DNA from: Holosporaceae bacterium
Lineage (GTDB): Bacteria; Pseudomonadota; Alphaproteobacteria; UBA3830
Direction: 5' to 3'
Assembly (NCBI GenBank): GCA_031284345.1
Contig: JAITAC010000082.1
Location: 1-30,482, forward strand
DNA: 30,482 nucleotides
A program made the translations under genes and the position numbers. This document shows, piece after piece, positions 1 to 7,659 of the stretch. Position 1 is the first letter of the stretch, and every line of letters starts with the position of its first letter. The notes beneath the pieces were generated by a model. That model saw only the letters and a list, made by a program, of their open reading frames with translations, was not told the origin of the DNA and did not search any database.

Positions 1-105
1 AGAAAATACAACTACTCCCGACCTCATAACTGCTTGCACGGTATGACCCCTATGGAGTATATTAACTCAACCTATGGGAGACTAAATCTGTCTCATATCT
101 CATGA
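1..105 (+). pseudogene. IS3-family transposase, C-terminal fragment cut by window edge
   Basis: Frame 1 is open from base 1 to a TGA at 103-105 and reads as the end of a DDE integrase core. It contains Y-N-x-x-R-P-H-N-x-L-H-G-M-T-P-x-E-Y, the usual C-terminal signature of IS3/IS481-type transposases. Only about 34 codons are visible, so the element may be intact to the left of the window. A near-identical stretch in opposite orientation lies at 25313-25507. A fragment of a second, different IS3 transposase follows at about 190-312, which suggests a graveyard of insertion sequences rather than one active element. Confident on family, unsure whether functional. Confidence 0.75.
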
Positions 106-112
106 ACTATTA

Positions 113-139
113 CAGGATAATCCAAAATGGGACATGGTA
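113..139 (+). repeat. Relic of one end of the 99-bp MITE-like element
   Basis: GGATAAT-CAAAATGGGA-TGGTA matches the right end of the full elements at 14994-15092 and 7512-7610 (the latter reversed), with three mismatches over about 25 bp. Nothing matching the rest of the element is seen to its left, so this is a truncated end lying just after the IS3 transposase stop. Confidence 0.5.
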
Positions 140-189
140 TTATGTGAGTTGGTGGAAGAGGTGCCGGCGCACAACTTCGAGAAACATCC

Positions 190-312
190 TGACTCTGACA
201 GTTAAGGAGGCAAAGGAGGTAATCGAGAAATTTATTAATTTTTATAATTACAGAAGATTACACCAAAATTTGGATTACAAAACTCCAAATGATGTGTATG
301 GTGGTGCGTTTT
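190..312 (+). pseudogene. Second IS3-family transposase fragment
   Basis: Within an ORF spanning 102-458, the part from about 190 to 312 reads KEAKEVIEKFINFYNYRRLH followed by Q-N-L-D-Y-K-T-P-N-D-V-Y. This is the end of the rve/DDE domain of IS150/IS3-type OrfB proteins (consensus I-x-x-Y-N-x-x-R-x-H-x-x-L-x-Y-x-T-P-x-x-V). The flanking parts of the ORF do not resemble transposase. The sequence differs from the fragment ending at 105, so two IS types have decayed here. Confidence 0.65.
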
Positions 313-438
313 TGAATAGATACGCACGATTATCTACAAAACAGATGTTCGCGCGCTTGTGTTTTTGTATAGTTTCTACGAGGCGTTACAGTACAATTGT
401 TAGGAGAGACATACCACTGTTGCATTTCGTTTTTGATG

Positions 439-476
439 GGGCGGAAAAAATTTTTTAGGTCTAAACAATTCCGCCC
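439..476. other. Inverted repeat (8-bp perfect stem) downstream of the 698-residue protein gene
   Basis: GGGCGGAA at 439-446 pairs with TTCCGCCC at 469-476 across a 22-base AT-rich loop. It lies 20 bases past the stop of the minus-strand gene ending at 497. No T-run follows on the minus strand, so it is not a standard intrinsic terminator. It could protect the mRNA 3' end or be an IS terminus. Confidence 0.5.
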
Positions 477-496
477 AGTTTTGGATAACGCTGCTC

Positions 497-2593
497 TTAT
501 TTGCTACTTGAGCGGGAAACAACCGAAATAATTTTCATTCTTTCTTCTTCATTTAACAAATCGTTATTTGTTACGGATTCGATAAAGCTATTCTGCTTGT
601 TTAATTTTATTATCTTATGCGTAATGAAGTCGTGTAAATCATCTTCATTTAATCCTGCGAACAATACTATTAACTGGTCAAGTATATTTGCCACGTCGTC
701 TCTGTGAATAAGGCGAATAGTAGCGCTATCAATTTTTATATCGTAAATATCGATCATATTTTTGATGGCAGTCAAATAATTTTTTGCTACAATCCACGAT
801 ACTTGGTGATGTATTCCCTGTAGTGCACGCAAAAGATTGCCAAGAAAGGGATTTATGTCTAATTTGACATCAGGTCGAACAATATCTAAAAATGTGAGCA
901 AAGGATAACCCAAGTTGTATAATTGGCTGTTATCAAAAAAGTCTTTCATCACAAAATAGTCCAAAAATGACTCGACTTTAATTTTGGGTTTCAATTGTGG
1001 AATTATATTTCCGTTGCAGTTTTCATTTTTAACATTAAGAATTTGTCCATGATGTTCATCTATTTGCAGGCTGAAGGAGTACAAATTTTCTTTCGTGAGT
1101 TTATCCGAAACATTAAATTTTACTTTCAAGAGGTAGTCTTTAATTTTCTCGGTTCTTTTTACGAAGGCGTCGCCATCTACGGTAATTTCGGTCTCTGTAT
1201 TTTGCAGAATAGTATTAAAAACCTTGAGAATAGACGATATGCAAGTTTCTTCCGAGGCAACTATTTCTTTTTCTAGCCCGAAAAATCCGCAGATCGCGTC
1301 CAAAAGATTTTGGACTCCTGTCGCCATCGAAGAATCTTCATCTTCCTCTTTTATGGGCAAGCTGTGCAATATGATACCAAATTCATTGTTGATGATAGGT
1401 TCGCTATTAGCTATTTTGTTTGCAGAATATTTTTTGAAAAATTCCTGCAGTTTCGGATTAGTATTTTTGGGCAGTCTAGTAGGATCTAGCTGTTCGATTT
1501 TTCTATTATAGAAGAACATATTGAGCAGGTGTAAAACCACTGCTTCCATGCAATTTGCGTAACTAATTCCATGTGCATTTTTGGATCGTGAGCTTGCAAT
1601 GGATGGGGTATCATAATATGGGATATTCAATTTTGAGTTTAGCGTTTGTAAATCGAAGGCTTCAGGTATGGACAATATCATCTTTTCCATAAGTGCTGCG
1701 CTGTCGGTCCGTGCATTGCCGACGGCGTCTATTTCGCTATCCGGACAGTCGATCAGATTGCGACGTTTCATTAGGTGAAGCAGTTCTCGCAATTCAGCGT
1801 CCGAGAACGCATAACGGATAAAACAGTGAATCAAAAATTCTGTATAATAGGTGGGATATAATGGTTTCACCGGAGAGTCCGAGATGGTGTCTTTCATTTC
1901 TTGTCGGGCGCATTTGATCACAAGATCAATGTAGAGCAGTATGGTTCGAAAATTATCATTGCTTATTTGTATTTCATCATCACCTATATCTAGCATATCT
2001 TTAATTTTTTTATTGATTTTTGCTTTTTTATTGGCGAGTTTAGACGGCACAGCTTCTTTTTCTGATAATGCCATTATGGATCGAAAATCTTCATCACTGA
2101 TCTCGCTGCTTTTCCATAATGAACATAGATCCAGAATTTTTTTTATATTTTCATTGTAGCTGTTTCTTGCCCATGTTGCGCACTGCAGCAATAACGCGAC
2201 TACTTCAGCTTTTGTGATGCTACGCTTGGTAATTTTTCCAGCGCCCATTGTTTTATTCTGCTCGAATCGACAAATGCAATTGGAGCTTTTGGTGTTTACT
2301 GAAATGAATCCGCTTGGAGAAGGAAACAATAGTATGCACAACTCATCCATTGGAGTGATTCCCTCGTTTTTTATGGAGCAGTTATTTTGCGCATAGTCTT
2401 TGGAGCATAGCTTTCGTTGATTAAGAATAATATCTTCTTTGACATAGCCGTACATCGGATTAAGATACGCATTTTTTGCAGAAAAACATTTTCCGATACC
2501 AAGATACGCCTCCCTGGAAATTTCAGCCAGCGACGGGAACGATAACAGCAGCGAAGCTACGAGCACTAAAAAATCACACTTTTTTATTGACAT
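497..2593 (-). CDS. Large secreted protein of unknown function
   Basis: A 698-residue ORF with a clear Sec signal peptide (MSIKKCDFLVLVASLLLSFP, then SLA before the likely cleavage). A GGAG box lies about 9 bases before the ATG. The rest is mainly helical and charged, without further membrane segments. It has several cysteines near the N-terminus (within about residues 35-110). Around residues 345-395 a stretch reading N-C-M-E-A-V-V-L-H-L-L-N-M followed by L-D-P-x-x-L-P and L-x-x-F-F-x-K-Y resembles, from memory, a repeated motif of long uncharacterised proteins in intracellular bacteria; I could not check this. It stands alone between IS relics and the porin. An exported factor or host-directed protein is inference only. 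Confidence 0.85.
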   Translation of the reverse strand: MSIKKCDFLVLVASLLLSFPSLAEISREAYLGIGKCFSAKNAYLNPMYGYVKEDIILNQRKLCSKDYAQNNCSIKNEGITPMDELCILLFPSPSGFISVNTKSSNCICRFEQNKTMGAGKITKRSITKAEVVALLLQCATWARNSYNENIKKILDLCSLWKSSEISDEDFRSIMALSEKEAVPSKLANKKAKINKKIKDMLDIGDDEIQISNDNFRTILLYIDLVIKCARQEMKDTISDSPVKPLYPTYYTEFLIHCFIRYAFSDAELRELLHLMKRRNLIDCPDSEIDAVGNARTDSAALMEKMILSIPEAFDLQTLNSKLNIPYYDTPSIASSRSKNAHGISYANCMEAVVLHLLNMFFYNRKIEQLDPTRLPKNTNPKLQEFFKKYSANKIANSEPIINNEFGIILHSLPIKEEDEDSSMATGVQNLLDAICGFFGLEKEIVASEETCISSILKVFNTILQNTETEITVDGDAFVKRTEKIKDYLLKVKFNVSDKLTKENLYSFSLQIDEHHGQILNVKNENCNGNIIPQLKPKIKVESFLDYFVMKDFFDNSQLYNLGYPLLTFLDIVRPDVKLDINPFLGNLLRALQGIHHQVSWIVAKNYLTAIKNMIDIYDIKIDSATIRLIHRDDVANILDQLIVLFAGLNEDDLHDFITHKIIKLNKQNSFIESVTNNDLLNEEERMKIISVVSRSSSK

Positions 2594-2841
2594 GACGATT
2601 TCTCCATTACATTGTTGACCAATTGTAGCAGGTAAATGATGAAAAAATAGTTAATATTTGATATTTTTTTTCATACCGTTCACCAATTTTCGGATTCTGT
2701 AATTCTGATTTGATTTTCCGGCGAAAAATAAATAGACGGGGTGACTAATGCTGTGCGAGCATCTACGTCACGGTGGCAGGAAATACAAAAAATGCAGGAT
2801 TCAGCGGTTCCGCATCGTGTTGATATTTTATAGCGTTCATT

Positions 2842-2867
2842 TGCAAGGATCTTGTGCAAGGATCTGG
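2842..2867. repeat. 13-bp tandem duplication (2 units, imperfect)
   Basis: TGCAAGGATCT occurs at 2842-2852 and again at 2855-2865, a period of 13 bp. Confidence 0.7.
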
Positions 2868-2927
2868 AGGAGCGCCGCTCAAGACAACAGACATTTGTGC
2901 CGTTATCTATGTATTATGAACGATCTC

Positions 2928-2953
2928 TATGAGTATCACATATGAGTATCACA
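2928..2953. repeat. 13-bp perfect tandem duplication
   Basis: TATGAGTATCACA occurs twice back to back (2928-2940 and 2941-2953). Confidence 0.9.
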
Positions 2954-3028
2954 GCGGCGGCTCCGGCGAAGCAGATTGCGAAAAGGCGCATTATGCAGTG
3001 GTCCCTTTCACATTTATCTCAAGAAAAA

Positions 3029-4339
3029 TTATATGTTGATTTTTACTCCCACCATAAATATGTTTCCGCTATTTTTACCTGTAGACGATATGCCGCAGGC
3101 TTTACCATAGGCTTGAGCTCGAGCACAGCTGTCGCTCTTTATTTTATCATATTCGGCGTATACGCTTCCTCTTTTATCGAAAACGTATTCACCGGCGAAC
3201 GTAATTACGCTGGCGGTGGATTTTTCGCTGCTGGAAAATTTTACCGCCGATCTGAAGTATCCAGCAGAAATCGTAAGCTTGCTGTTGACCGCGTAACTGG
3301 CGCCGATGGAGTACATTGTGCCGGCGTCGGCTCCTGGTTTCAATCCGACCTCAGGATCGTTAAAGGTATAACTTTTGTTCTCATTGAAGGCGTCAATGTC
3401 AGCGGTTGCGTATCTTTTGGATCTTAGCGACTTGCCGTTGTCGGCGTAGCCCAGCGCCAGTTTGAAATCCTTGTAGCCGAGCAGAATACCGATGCTGTAA
3501 GCGCTGATATTGTTCACCTTCACACCGATTACGCTGGTTTCCCCCTTCCCCATCCATCCGCACAGGGATATTTTCCCGTTGAACTCATTCGGATCTCCGA
3601 ACTCGTAGGCAACACCTCCGGTGATGATGCTTTTGGAGTATGCGGAGCGCATTCCGGGAAAATTAGCCTTTTCTTCGTTGATTTCCTTATTGCGCGGTTT
3701 CGGATGTAGCGTCTTGAACGGGTTCGAGCTGCGACTGTCCGGCGTGAATGATATGCCAAACGAGAAACCTGAAAATTTCTGCGACATAAACGCTATTTTC
3801 GCAGCCTTGTTATCATCAAAAAGGAAACACAGGTCCACGAAAGATCCGGCAGACTCGTTATAGAATATGGAAAGATTCCGGCTAGCAGCTCCTCCATAGC
3901 CTACAAGCACACTGCCCCCACTGATGGTCATGGAGTCTGCCACCGTTGGGGAAAATCCGACCTTCAGCGTTCCAATTTTTTCAGATTCCACGAATGCGTA
4001 GGCCGTTCTCACAATAGGACTTCCCTGTTTTATTATTCCGGAATTGGCCTTTACTCCAATTTCGAATCCATAATTATACTGAGCGCACTTGTTGAGATAT
4101 TTCAAAAAGATGTCGCTTTCCAATGCACATATGGAGCTATCGTCAGTATTTTTTTTCTCCTGATTCATAAAAAGCGATGTGAAGTTGAAGGTACCTCTGA
4201 AGCTTAAAGGGCAGTCTATTCCTTCTTTTTGCAGTTTATCTGCCACCTTCTCGTGGAGCAATTTTTCTTCATCCGCGACGTCCGTTGCTTCACAAATTCC
4301 AATTGTAGATAGCAACGCTAAAAATATTGTTTTTTTCAT
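3029..4339 (-). CDS. Outer-membrane porin, Gram-negative porin type
   Basis: A 436-residue protein with an N-terminal signal peptide (MKKTIFLALLSTIGICEAT) and then alternating, glycine- and aromatic-rich strands typical of a 16-strand trimeric porin. The gene has a GGGAG ribosome site 8 bases before the ATG. Porin-like features include G-T-L-K-V-G-F near residue 125 and a long run of amphipathic strands ending in a hydrophobic C-terminus (G-V-K-I-N-I). The terminal residue is isoleucine rather than the usual phenylalanine. Several cysteines occur, which is unusual for porins. It would let small solutes cross the outer membrane, including substrates for the ABC importer encoded just upstream on the same strand (60-bp gap). 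No terminator was seen between them, so partial co-transcription is possible. Confidence 0.8.
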   Translation of the reverse strand: MKKTIFLALLSTIGICEATDVADEEKLLHEKVADKLQKEGIDCPLSFRGTFNFTSLFMNQEKKNTDDSSICALESDIFLKYLNKCAQYNYGFEIGVKANSGIIKQGSPIVRTAYAFVESEKIGTLKVGFSPTVADSMTISGGSVLVGYGGAASRNLSIFYNESAGSFVDLCFLFDDNKAAKIAFMSQKFSGFSFGISFTPDSRSSNPFKTLHPKPRNKEINEEKANFPGMRSAYSKSIITGGVAYEFGDPNEFNGKISLCGWMGKGETSVIGVKVNNISAYSIGILLGYKDFKLALGYADNGKSLRSKRYATADIDAFNENKSYTFNDPEVGLKPGADAGTMYSIGASYAVNSKLTISAGYFRSAVKFSSSEKSTASVITFAGEYVFDKRGSVYAEYDKIKSDSCARAQAYGKACGISSTGKNSGNIFMVGVKINI

Positions 4340-4398
4340 TTGTTATTCTCCCATGAATATTTTTAAAACATTAAACATAAATTCTATTATTTTTGCTT

Positions 4399-5256
4399 TT
4401 ATTTTTGCTTTATTCCTACATGTTTACCTCCACTTTTTAAAGCGATAACAAGCAACACTATGCTTCCGGTGAAAAATTTCAGATCCGACGGAGCGAGCCC
4501 AAAAGACAGCGCGATTCCCTGCACCTGCTGATACACAAGCGCTCCTAACAGAGGTGCGATCAGCTGTCGATTCAGCGTGGCGTTTCCGACTATGGCTTCG
4601 CCGATCATCAGGCTGGCGAGCCCATGAATCAGGATTCCAACACCGATCCCCACGTCCATGTAGTTTTGCAGCTGAACTATCAGGCTGCCGGCGAGGCCAA
4701 ACATGGATCCCGCGGCGAATAATCCGAAAATAGTGTATTTCCTTATGCTGATTCCCTGTAGCCTGGCGAGGTCGGAGTTCAGTCCGACTGCCCGAAATCT
4801 CAATCCGAAATCAGTGCGCAGAAACACAGCGAATGGGATCATACAAATCGCCAAAATTATCACAATTATCAGCATGTTGTAGCCGATATTTTCCCGAAAC
4901 AGTCCTCCGCAGTCGAACAGGGCGATGTTCGGCTTGCCCATGATGCGTAGATTTACGCTGTAGGCCATGGTACTGAGGATAATTCCCGCAAGCATCGAGT
5001 TAACCCGGAATTTCAGATGGATAAGCGCGGTGCAAATCCCCATAATTCCGGCGCAGATCATGCTTACGAGAATCGCAGCCGTCGGATGCATTCCGGATAA
5101 CATACAGACGGCGCAGGTAGCGCCGCCAAGCGGATAGGCTCCGTCGGCGGTCAGATCTGCGAAATCCAAAAATCGAAACGGAATCATGATCCCGTAGGCT
5201 ATAATGGCTAAAATAAGGCCCTGCTGCAGGCCATTTATAAATAGGTCAATTGACAT
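4399..5256 (-). CDS. ABC importer permease (COG4120 type)
   Basis: A 285-residue, very hydrophobic protein with about eight membrane segments. The N-terminal region G-L-I-L-A-I-I-A-Y-G-I-M-I-P-F-R-F-L-D-F followed by A-D-L-T-A-D-G-A-Y-P-L-G-G is diagnostic of the permease that partners PF04392-type binding proteins. S-V-N-L-R-I-M-G-K-P-N-I near residue 100 also fits. Relatives include TrpY-like permeases for aromatic amino acids; the substrate here is not proven. It overlaps the ATPase gene by 11 bp, and a GGAGGAG ribosome site lies inside the end of that gene, so the two are translationally linked. It is the last gene of the importer operon. Confidence 0.88.
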   Translation of the reverse strand: MSIDLFINGLQQGLILAIIAYGIMIPFRFLDFADLTADGAYPLGGATCAVCMLSGMHPTAAILVSMICAGIMGICTALIHLKFRVNSMLAGIILSTMAYSVNLRIMGKPNIALFDCGGLFRENIGYNMLIIVIILAICMIPFAVFLRTDFGLRFRAVGLNSDLARLQGISIRKYTIFGLFAAGSMFGLAGSLIVQLQNYMDVGIGVGILIHGLASLMIGEAIVGNATLNRQLIAPLLGALVYQQVQGIALSFGLAPSDLKFFTGSIVLLVIALKSGGKHVGIKQK

Positions 5257-5992
5257 CTTCTCCTCCCTCGTGCAGTAAACTTTGATCCTCGAATCTATGA
5301 AACATTTCCAGTAAAGACTGAATCTTCAACTCTGCTTTTTTGCGTCCTTTTACGTCGACGACTATTCGTCCCTTGTGCATCATAATCAGACGATCGCCGT
5401 ATTTTACCGCATCGTCAAGGTTGTGAGTAATCATGAGTGTCGTGAGTCCGTGTTCACGAACCGACTTCACCGTGTACTTCATCAGCATGACCTGCATTTT
5501 GGGATCCAGAGCAGAAGTATGCTCATCCAGCAGCAAAATTTTGCCGCCGGAGTTTATGGCCATCAGGGTAGCTATGGTTTGGCGCTGACCTCCGGATAAC
5601 GCCTCCAGAGGTTGATCGACAAATTTTTCCAACCCAATATTCAGGGACTTGATTTTTTCCACAATCTCATTTTTGTGACGCTTGTAGAAGGAAAAGCGCG
5701 GCGTTTTCATGCGGCTCAGAGCCATGTTTTCCAGCATGGTCATGGCCGGAATTGTGCCTTTGTTTACGTCTTGCACAACTTGCGATATATCTCCATTGCG
5801 TCTGATATTGCCCGAATCAGCGTAGTATTCCCCACTGATGATTTTCAACAACGTGGACTTCCCGGAGCCATTGGCCCCGACAAGCGTGCAGAATTCCCCC
5901 TCGCACAGCGAGAGGTTTATATCCTTCAAAACCGGTTCGAAAACTCCGGAAAAAGATTTTGTTATGTTGTTTAAACTCAGCATTTTTTTCAC
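5246..5992 (-). CDS. ABC importer ATP-binding protein (COG1101 type)
   Basis: A 248-residue nucleotide-binding subunit with all the key motifs in order: Walker A G-A-N-G-S-G-K-S-T near residues 38-46, the ABC signature L-S-G-G-Q-R-Q near 133, Walker B K-I-L-L-L-D-E with the following H-T-S-A-L-D-P (D-loop), and the switch histidine in M-I-T-H-N-L-D-D. In this family H replaces the more common P after the Walker B glutamate (D-E-H-T-S-A-L). It powers amino-acid-type import through the adjacent permease. It overlaps the binding-protein gene by 4 bp (ATGA) and the permease gene by 11 bp, a tight operon. Confidence 0.92.
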   Translation of the reverse strand: MKKMLSLNNITKSFSGVFEPVLKDINLSLCEGEFCTLVGANGSGKSTLLKIISGEYYADSGNIRRNGDISQVVQDVNKGTIPAMTMLENMALSRMKTPRFSFYKRHKNEIVEKIKSLNIGLEKFVDQPLEALSGGQRQTIATLMAINSGGKILLLDEHTSALDPKMQVMLMKYTVKSVREHGLTTLMITHNLDDAVKYGDRLIMMHKGRIVVDVKGRKKAELKIQSLLEMFHRFEDQSLLHEGGEDVN

Positions 5993-6945
5993 TCCACAAC
6001 TGTCGCGTTTTCCGGAATTGTAACAGCGAATTTTTTGGCCAATTTTTTATTCACGAAACATTTGTGATCCTCAATTCTCGGGAAAATCGGCGCCAGATCC
6101 TTCACGGCGGCTCCCTGCAGCAATTTCGTCACAAGTTTCCCGGTATTTCTTCCGACGGATTCGTAATTTACGCCGAAAGTCGCCAGCGCAAGCCCGTCTC
6201 GCACCGATTGTTCTTCCATATTGAATACAGGAATGTTCATTTTGGCTGCTTCGCCAGAAATAACCGCCAGCGCAGACTGTAAACCACTTGCGCCGACATA
6301 AATCACGTCTGCTTTTCCATTCAATTCCTGTATGCGAATCGGAATATCACGCATCTGATCCACGGGGATGGCAACTAGAGACATTCCAACCGCCTCGGTT
6401 TCACTGCGCATCTTGTTTATCAGCGCCGTATCATTGCAATCGGAGGTCGCGTAGAGCATTCCCACTGTCTTCGCCTGCGGCAACATCTTCTGAATCAATG
6501 CCAAAAGCCCCTTCAGACTCTGCATATCAGAACTGCCGGTAACATTATCGACGGATTCTGTCGGGGAATTTACCAGCTTTGCGTCCACGGGATCCGTTAT
6601 GGCACTATAAACCAACGGAATATCGCGGATCTTTCCCTTTGCGAACTGAGCAATTGGTGTCGATATTACCACCATAACTTTTGGATTATGGTTCTTCAGA
6701 TTCATCACAGCTTGTGGTATCAATGTGTGATCGAAAGCTATGTCAGCAACTTCGTAGCGAACGTTTTTATTCTCCGCATATCCGCTTTCCGATAACTCTT
6801 TTTTGATTCCCTCAATGGTGGCCTGCAGCGGAGGAATTTGCCCGTAATTAACAATGGCTACAAGCTGAGTCTCTTGCTTTTCACTATCGCATCCACTTAG
6901 CAGAGCGGCGGCAGCCATCATGATGGCAGATAATTTTTTTTTCAT
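5989..6945 (-). CDS. ABC importer substrate-binding lipoprotein, copy 1 (PF04392 family)
   Basis: A 318-residue periplasmic binding protein with a lipoprotein signal (lipobox L-L-S-G-C at about residues 15-19), so it is anchored to the membrane. The body follows the type-I periplasmic fold of the ABC_sub_bind family: V-A-I-V-N-Y-G near the start, S-T-P-I-A-Q-F-A-K-G, I-T-D-P-V, and P-V-F-N-M-E-E-Q near the second lobe. Known relatives bind tryptophan or other amino acids; the ligand here is not shown. It is first in the importer operon, with a GGAG site before the ATG. It is transcribed from a strong promoter about 250 bases upstream, which leaves a long leader with possible regulatory structure. 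It is about 55% identical (N-terminal half, counted by eye) to the solitary copy at 7617-8573. Confidence 0.9.
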   Translation of the reverse strand: MKKKLSAIMMAAAALLSGCDSEKQETQLVAIVNYGQIPPLQATIEGIKKELSESGYAENKNVRYEVADIAFDHTLIPQAVMNLKNHNPKVMVVISTPIAQFAKGKIRDIPLVYSAITDPVDAKLVNSPTESVDNVTGSSDMQSLKGLLALIQKMLPQAKTVGMLYATSDCNDTALINKMRSETEAVGMSLVAIPVDQMRDIPIRIQELNGKADVIYVGASGLQSALAVISGEAAKMNIPVFNMEEQSVRDGLALATFGVNYESVGRNTGKLVTKLLQGAAVKDLAPIFPRIEDHKCFVNKKLAKKFAVTIPENATVVE

Positions 6946-7053
6946 ACTTTTGTTCTCCTATTCTTTGGTATTTTTTGATCTTCAACAGATACTAATCTCC
7001 CCTAGAAGGGGCGAATGTCATTAAATTGTTATGCTAAAAAAATATATATTGGC

Positions 7054-7170
7054 CTAATGGCCAAAAAAAAAGGAAAAAGAGAAAGAGAAAGAATGCCGAT
7101 ACAAAGGCAACAAAACAGACTTCGAGCTGTCGCTCGCATCCGTCCTTAAATTGTTTGCACTCTGTAACAT
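7054..7170 (-). promoter_or_regulatory. Leader ORF with Phe-rich tail and overlapping hairpin upstream of the importer operon
   Basis: The transcribed leader contains a 38-codon ORF starting with ATG (7168-7170) and ending at a TAG (7054-7056). Its last 12 codons include six phenylalanines alternating with serines (H-S-F-S-F-S-F-S-F-F-F-G-H). The stop lies in the loop of a GGCC-ATTA-GGCC hairpin (7051-7062). A Phe-rich leader peptide ending at a hairpin, before an importer of a family that includes aromatic amino-acid transporters, recalls attenuation. However, no good ribosome site and no classical terminator with a U-run were found, and the Phe run comes from a simple (AGAAAG)n tract. Speculative. 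Confidence 0.3.
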
Positions 7171-7200
7171 TTTCAACTCATTAAAATATCAGCTTGTATA

Positions 7201-7229
7201 TATATAGCGCCTAGCATAACGCTTGTCAA
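7201..7229 (-). promoter_or_regulatory. Sigma70-type promoter of the ABC importer operon
   Basis: On the minus strand TTGACA (7224-7229) and TATATA (7201-7206) are separated by exactly 17 bases. Transcription would start near 7193 and give a leader of about 250 bases before the first ATG. Confidence 0.75.
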
Positions 7230-7508
7230 GTTTTTCCCAAAATTATTCTCATCCCTCCTGTGGATTCTGATATACCTCGATTTTGAGATCTGTTTTCTAT
7301 ATTTATTATGTTTAGCCTCCCACTGCGGTGTGTAACGCGAACTCCTGTATATATTGTAATATCAGAGTTATCCTAAGAATTCGTTAATTTGTATTTTTTT
7401 TTCGCCGTTAACGAAAATTTTTGCTGTTTTCCGCTAATGCGATAATGGGCGCAGAGTAACTTTTGCACACCGGAGGTTCTAAACCCAATGAAAAAATCAA
7501 AATACATT
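7230..7508. other. Gene-free AT-rich spacer downstream of binding-protein copy 2
   Basis: No gene seen. An inverted repeat TTCGTTAA / TTAACGAA (about 7379-7423) encloses a T-rich loop and is followed by A4-T5; it may end transcription of copy 2, but the fit is weak. From 7449 onward the sequence is duplicated at 9757. Confidence 0.4.
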
Positions 7509-7659
7509 TCATACCAGATCCCATTTTGAATTATCCAAAAAACTTGCGGAATGCGTGCTGTATCAGTCGCTGTCCAGTCGACAATGGCAAATCAGAGATG
7601 GGATCTGCTATCAGAATCAATATTTTGTCGCATTTTCAGGAATCTTTATGCGGAATTTT
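7449..7659 (-). repeat. Occupied copy of a duplicated segment (partner at 9757-9865)
   Basis: From GCGCAGAGTAAC at 7449 to about 7659 the sequence matches 9757-9865 base for base apart from a few substitutions, once the 99-bp MITE and one 3-bp target copy are removed (211 - 102 = 109 bp, the exact length of the partner). It covers the 3' end of binding-protein copy 2 and its downstream flank. Confidence 0.88.
7512..7610 (-). mobile_element. 99-bp MITE-like element, copy with provable insertion
   Basis: Ends are TACCAGATCCCAT and, read inward from the other side, TAGCAGATCCCAT: a 13-bp terminal inverted repeat with one mismatch. It is flanked by TCA on both sides (7509-7511 and 7611-7613). 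The unoccupied paralogous site at 9817-9819 has a single TCA, so the 3-bp target duplication is seen directly. The element is 99 bp (33 codons) and is open in one frame right through. It lies 6 bp past the stop of binding-protein copy 2. The reverse complement matches 14994-15092 at about 88%. No transposase for it is visible; IS1031/IS5-like elements make 3-bp TNA duplications and are one possible source, by inference. Confidence 0.9.

Larger units (their letters stand above)
2594..3028. other. Gene-free stretch between the 698-residue protein and the porin
   Basis: No convincing gene. The first part (2640-2690) is very AT-rich and probably carries the promoter of the gene at 2593; a TACAAT is visible on the minus strand near 2630, without a good -35. 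The part from about 2740 to 2960 is less AT-rich and holds short open stretches on the plus strand interrupted by stops, plus two 13-bp tandem duplications. It looks like a decayed gene that I cannot identify. Confidence 0.5.

Noticed and set aside
439..476. Fifth palindromic element
   Set aside because: It shares only a GGAAAAAATTTTTT-like stretch with the family; arm sequence and spacing differ, so it is listed as a separate hairpin.
2740..2870. Possible nucleotidyltransferase relic
   Set aside because: A short plus-strand stretch ending S-A-V-P-H-R-V-D-I-L vaguely recalls MNT-type proteins, but the match is too short and broken to support a call.
2942..3427. Plus-strand ORF of 161 codons
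   Set aside because: Mostly antisense to the porin gene; the first part falls in the decayed spacer. No homology seen.
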